A DNA stretch of 64,000 nucleotides from Xiphophorus maculatus (lineage: Eukaryota; Chordata; Actinopteri; Cyprinodontiformes; Poeciliidae): NCBI RefSeq assembly GCF_002775205.1, contig NC_036447.1, forward strand, positions 9,536,501-9,600,500, in the 5' to 3' direction. The notes beneath the pieces were generated by a model. It did no database searches. It saw nothing but the letters and a program-made list of their open reading frames with translations, and had not been told where the DNA came from. Each line of letters starts with the position of its first letter. Positions within the stretch are counted from its first letter, which is position 1. The translations under genes were made by a program, and so were the position numbers. Shown here piece after piece: positions 59,265 to 64,000 of the stretch.

Positions 59265-61580
59265 GATATAAAAGCCTTTCTAGAAATGTAATTGAAAGTA
59301 ATATTTAATGTGGCTAGAAAAAATGCTTTTTTGATCTTCAAATGTAAATTTGCTCCAGGGCTGAAATAAGAAGCCTGCCTATGATTCAATGCATCAGTAA
59401 AACCCTTAAATCCATCCATTCCCCAAGCACCACATACTGCTTTAAAATAGTTCCAGTCATAAAGCATAATTTTTGATATAATCCTTTATTTTAAATGACT
59501 TTTTAAAGCTATTTTTTAGACTTGGGTTGGTTTTTCTACATGATCCTAACCCTTGAAGACTGCTGCTGTGACTATCCAGCAGAGGGTTGTATTAAATTGC
59601 TTTCAGCTGCACCTTCCTTTTAGAAGTTCAAATTGCAGAGTTGGACTTTATAAACTATCTGTTCTGTGGTACATCGGCCATTGATGGTCAAAGGACATTT
59701 AATAGAGGACTTCTAAGAGCCTAAGACGCCTGTGCCCCAGTGGGACAAAATTATAATTCTTATTGCCTTTTAGAGCCATTTACTGTCCCAACTGAGATTA
59801 TGGTTTAATACCCTCTAACCCCCAAATTATAAATAAGTGTGAAAATCAGCTTTCAGTAATGGAGATTTTAGATAAAGACATTTGTTAGAGTTATTGTCTG
59901 TTACTGATTGTTTTAGCCATTGCATATTAAGTAACTAGTACAGGGTTTTCACAAGATACAGTGTTGAGCTGGTTTGGATTTTTACCAAACCAGTCACACA
60001 ATTTGTGGGTAGACAGGTTATTTTGTTACATCAGTCACATATCCACAGTCTGTCTGATCTACTTCTATTGTCCCCTGTGAATGATTATGTGTCTGCAATT
60101 TAGAACAGTTGAGTCTAACAATGCAATCAATTTCCCACTTGACTAAAACCCTGTGGCTCAATAGCATTATTTTATTTATAATGTGTGACTTTTACTGAAG
60201 TGTGTCTGAAGCCAACAGAGAGTTCAAGTGTTCCTTTTCCCAGACATGTTATTTTGATCCACTCATGGTAGAAAGGAACCTGTAAGTCAAATGTTGACGA
60301 CTGTAGAATGCACATCGCTGGGGATTTCAGTTTGAAGAAACCATACACGATTCTACCTAAATGCTTACAAGATACGGCTCTTTGGATCTTTCGTGATCTT
60401 GGGGTTTTCTTATAAATGGTTCAGCCACTCAAGCATTCAATGGAAACTATCGTGCCTTTTTTTGCCACTCTAGTACAAAAAAGTATTTTCTGTATAAAGG
60501 ATGAGGATGTTTCATTCTCTGTAGGTTAAATCAAACTCTGACTGTTAGCATTTTAGATGGTCTGAGCCAACTTTGTTGAGAGGAATGATTGATATTTTTC
60601 TAATTTTTATCAGAGGGTCCATGAGGTGGTAAAAGAAACAGCCTGCTTGATGTTTTTTGTTGCAAACATACAGTAACTGTCTTTCACTTTACTTTCAAAC
60701 CATCTATCTCCCTGTCTCTGTAGGAATGCATTTACTTGGTTGACTTTCAGCTAAACAGTAAACAATAACAATAAACAATGTATCAATTTACTTTTGCTTC
60801 ATTTTTAAGTGCTGTTGCGTTTGTCTAGTGCGTAAAATTCCAGTAAAACACAAACATTTCTGGTTGCAACATGACAGTCAGTGAAAAAGTTAATGTACAA
60901 ATAATTCTGAGACAATGTAGTAAAAAAAACCAACAAGAAGAAAGTAAATAAACCTTCTGACTCAGTCGCCAAAATCTGAGTTTTTGGACTGCACAAAAGG
61001 CAGTTTTTCAGGTTGACAGCACAATCAATCACAGTACGATCAACATGACTGAGCTCACATCTTATGCAATGCTCCAACAAGCAGCACAGACAATATACAC
61101 AGAAGTTACTTCACAATGCCACAATAGGAATTATGGGACTTCTATTCACAATCTCAGTACTTGCACATCTTTCCAGTCATGGTGTGATGCAGTGAAGGAA
61201 AGGAGAAGCAACACAAAGTAGCTGTAGTTACACAAAGTAGCAGTGACTGATTTAATTTGAGTCCACTTGATTTTCCTCATGAAAATGATCAGACAGCCCA
61301 GTTAAATGGTTCCGGTGTGCAGCTGCCAGAGCCTCTGTTGCAGACCCCATGTGGGGTTATAACAAAATGGATATTTGATCATCAGCCAAAATGAGTCCAC
61401 ATGGGTCAAGGCTTTGCACTGGTGTTGGGAATCATTTTAAATTGATCACAGCTTAAAAAACGGCTTTGGGGAAAGAAACTGCAAGACATAGATGTTAAAG
61501 CAGCTAAAACCATGGTTAAAAATGACATGTTTGATTGTATATATCACAGGGAGGGTAGCAGTAAAAACCCACCAAGGATT
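59265..61580. other. no gene recognised
   Basis: AT-rich intergenic DNA with no recognised gene or element. A short 9-bp inverted repeat CTGGTTTGG / CCAAACCAG lies near 59970-59995. Confidence 0.45.
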
Positions 61581-61584
61581 AGCG

Positions 61585-61632
61585 GACATGGATGATGGAT
61601 GGATTGATTGGATAGATGAATGGATGGATGGA
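61585..61632. repeat. (ATGG)n microsatellite
   Basis: Imperfect GGATGATGGATGGATTGATT-type tetranucleotide repeats, possibly the tail of a decayed LINE or SINE. Confidence 0.85.
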
Positions 61633-62198
61633 TTCATGATTATACAGCATCACTTATCAGACTGCAAGGAACGGCTTAATAAGTGTTCTCGACTTTATAA
61701 TGGAAATGTAACAGGCTTATGTGATGAAATCTGTGAGAACTACAGGGAGCCAATGTAAGGATGTGAGTTAGACTTCATTAAATGAAAATACGAAATTCAT
61801 TCACTGAGTATCTTTCACACCAAGCTGGGAAAAGCTGCTATTTTAACTTTCTGCAGCATATTTATCTTGTCAAAATTTAATGACATAATAAACCTTTATT
61901 ACACGGAGAGATTGTTGTTGTTTTAAGATTAAGTTTCTTCATACTGGCAGATGGTCTGATGTAATTTATGAAACTATGTCTCTTTGACAGATACAGGTGT
62001 GCATGATAGGAAGATGAGCAGACCCACTGAATGCAGTGATTCCTGGTGTCAAAGCCAACCTGTTAATTAAATGTTGTTTTAGTTTCAAGGATTTTCTGAG
62101 GTAATTGATAGTTTAACTGTTAAAAGAAATTATTTAACAGAAAGTCAGCTTTGTTTTTACAGTCATGGTGAGAACAGAGCACACTGTCCTTGAATTCT

Positions 62199-62200
<2 letters not shown>

Positions 62201-62251
<51 letters not shown>
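62201..62251. repeat. (TA)n microsatellite
   Basis: About 25 TA units without interruption. Confidence 0.98.
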
Positions 62252-62254
<3 letters not shown>

Positions 62255-62520
62255 TCTTTTGTATTTTCTTTTTGAGATAGTTTTTTTATGTTTTGATTTT
62301 GGCTTCTGATGTTGTTGAATAACACTGTTTGGATCTGAAAGAGATTAAGTTTCTTTCTGAATGATTCTCTCTGCTATTTCTGCAGTGAAATATGAAACAA
62401 GTGAAGAACACAAAGTTTGCAAAACTTTGTTTTTAAAATCACCCTTTCCCAGCAGGCTGGCTACAACAGGGACAGGCCACAAATCAATGGCATTTATAGC
62501 ACGTGGTATTGTTATAAATG

Positions 62521-62572
62521 TCATGTATAACAATTCAAGACATTGCTATATGACAACAATTGTTATACATGA
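62521..62572. repeat. perfect 15-bp inverted repeat, 22-nt spacer
   Basis: TCATGTATAACAATT (62521-62535) pairs exactly with AATTGTTATACATGA (62558-62572). Confidence 0.9.
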
Positions 62573-63439
62573 GAACACCTTTGGTGTAGTTCAAGTAACA
62601 ACAGAAGTCGACTGATAATTAAAGTTTAAGAATATAAGTATAAAATATTGTCTATGTCAAATATGACTTAAATAGAATTTGACTATTGGTCCATTTTGAG
62701 ACAATTTTCCAAAATGGGCTCAAATTTTGGAAAACTTGAGCCAGGGATGTAAAGGTTACTACATTTATAGCCCTGGAATTGAGTGTCTGTCTCTTTAAGA
62801 AGTTCTTACCTTTTCTGACTCTGCCTTCATCACAACCATTCTTGGGAATCCTGGACTGTGAAGTAGTTAGTATGATAAGCTCAGCAGACTTGCAGTTTCA
62901 CAAGGTGTTGAATAATTGCTGCTCTGGACGAGTTGAGTGGGAGAGACTCGGGAGAGAGATGCTCTATTGGACGAAATCTCAGCTGGAGACTGCAGCTCCA
63001 ACAAGGAAGAGTTTTGTGAAAATACAACTATGTTCTTACTAAGTGTGAGAGCAAGCGTTTAGGCAACCCCGAATGACTGCCAAGGCAGATTAAGAATTCT
63101 CAGACATGCATGAAAGAATCAAAGCAACACTCCAGTATGTTTTTAGTGAGGGACTAACATTACATCTGTCTATATATAAAAAATGAAGCACAGATTCTAA
63201 TATACTGATAATTTACAATATTTCATTGGATTTAGAAATGACAGCTTCAAATAACCCTTCGCTGTCAGTGTTTCGTACATGACATGAAACCTTCACAATA
63301 CAAAAGTACAACAGTTCCTCAAGTGTGTAAAATGAAAACAGTTAAAGTGTGTATAATTCGACAGCAAATTAAGAATTCATCCGCGTAAATCACAGACATG
63401 ATTACGATGACAATGATCCGCATATCAAGAGTAACTCCA

Positions 63440-63509
63440 AAGTCCATTTCTTTTGTAGGCACGTGAAGGCAGCAGGAGTCACGCGTTGTTTCTCTTCGAG
63501 AGAACAAAT
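63440..63509 (+). promoter_or_regulatory. gga3: gga3 promoter-proximal region / 5' UTR
   Basis: TATA-less sequence with CACGTG (E-box) at 63461-63466 and CACGCG at 63481. It leads into ATGGCGG at the start codon, a context frequent in vertebrate housekeeping genes (ATGGCGG also fits a YY1 core). The transcription start site is not determined. Confidence 0.4.
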
Positions 63510-63546
63510 ATGGCGGATGATGGAGAGTCATTGGAGTCTTGGCTTA
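63510..63546 (+). CDS. gga3: GGA3-type clathrin adaptor, first coding exon (rest outside window)
   Basis: Golgi-localised, gamma-ear-containing, ARF-binding adaptor that sorts cargo such as mannose-6-phosphate receptors from the trans-Golgi to endosomes. Only the first 12 codons and one base are here: MADDGESLESWL, ending CTTA then donor GTGAGT at 63547. Human GGA3 begins MAEAEGESLESWLN, so GESLESWL and the split Asn codon (A|AY) both fit, with the intron at the expected place before the VHS domain. The evidence is short but specific. An ORF starting at 63486 that runs on through the donor into intron sequence is not the real protein. Confidence 0.72.
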
Positions 63547-64000
63547 GTGAGTACATAGTTCGTAATTTTTTCTCAAGCCTGATATTAATGCTACTGGTGT
63601 GCATGTATGTGCTCTATTTCCACATCTATCCGAATGATTTGTTCTATTCCCGTGACATGACCGTAGCTGAATATTAGCACGCTAACTGCTCTGTGTTGTC
63701 ATCAGATGCTAACCCAGCTAACAGCAGATGATAAGTGTCACAAGCTAAATTCTCGTCTGTTGTCCGCCTTTGCATATTAATTCGGCATTAAATTGATGTT
63801 GCTGCAAAGTGTGATGAGTGTGTTATCCTAGAACGACACAGTGTGACATTTGACTTTTTTTTTAAAATTGTTAAATATCGTCGATCTTAACCAGAGAAAG
63901 TTCTAACAGCTCCTGATATTGTACCAAAAAGCAGGATTATTATTTAAGGTACAGGGTCACTGAGTGTTCTGCAGCTTTATGTCTGCTTTTAGTCACGATA
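63547..64000 (+). other. gga3: gga3 first intron (5' part)
   Basis: Begins GTGAGTAC and runs off the right edge of the window. No second exon (the VHS-domain start, expected to begin with …KATNPSN-type sequence) is visible before the end. Confidence 0.65.

Noticed and set aside
61446..61758. Frames containing IDWIDEWMDG / IHSSIQSIHPSS
   Set aside because: Produced by the ATGG microsatellite.
63319..63531. 70-codon minus-strand frame upstream of gga3, as a divergent partner gene
   Set aside because: In mammals a divergent neighbour might be expected, but the peptide matches nothing I recognise and has no splice or start support.

Overview
This window looks like nuclear DNA of a ray-finned (teleost) fish. 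It is AT-rich and has interrupted genes with GT-AG introns, long introns, many (CA)n, (TA)n and GA microsatellites, a tRNA-derived SINE in several copies, Tc1/mariner, hAT and LINE debris, and proteins that match vertebrate families. Nothing prokaryotic (operons, Shine-Dalgarno sites, CRISPR arrays) is visible. The species cannot be named from the sequence.

Three host genes are supported. (1) Positions 3133-18510, plus strand: the last four coding exons of a USP43-type ubiquitin-specific protease. They carry the catalytic histidine box and the serine/lysine-rich tail, and end in the family C-terminus GRKKTVPESSF. The earlier exons lie upstream of the window. (2) Positions 39735-41596, minus strand: a complete two-exon melanin-concentrating hormone receptor 1 gene, rebuilt here as a 356-residue class A GPCR. 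(3) Positions 63510-63546, plus strand: the 37-base first coding exon of a GGA3-type clathrin adaptor gene that continues past the right edge. The three genes are functionally unrelated neighbours. Human USP43 and GGA3 lie on chromosome 17 and MCHR1 on 22, so the grouping probably reflects an old teleost linkage group.

Between the genes the window is mostly introns and intergenic DNA with transposable elements. The clearest is a complete 2250-bp hAT-type element (42572-44821) with matching 15-bp termini and a perfect 8-bp target duplication. It contains a spliced 217-residue open reading frame for a TTF-type zinc finger but no transposase catalytic domain. Other elements: an approximately 1.4-kb TIR element with one surviving exon and a full CRE palindrome in each terminus (34879-36282); a 225-bp hAT MITE (45647-45871); a fold-back MITE (about 25790-26345); two copies of another MITE family (13778-14030 and 20462-20760); a tRNA SINE family (four copies); a second, longer SINE/L2-tail family (two copies); LINE reverse-transcriptase relics; Tc1 transposase relics; and a probable solo LTR with a Pro/Ala-rich reading frame beside it.

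A pattern not explained by these elements is a scatter of short, perfect inverted repeats (arms 11-17 bp, most loops 3-8 nt), including a chained set at 53363-53428. They look like products of template switching during replication. A 37-bp exact direct repeat 1.5 kb apart (22422 and 23954) is another oddity.
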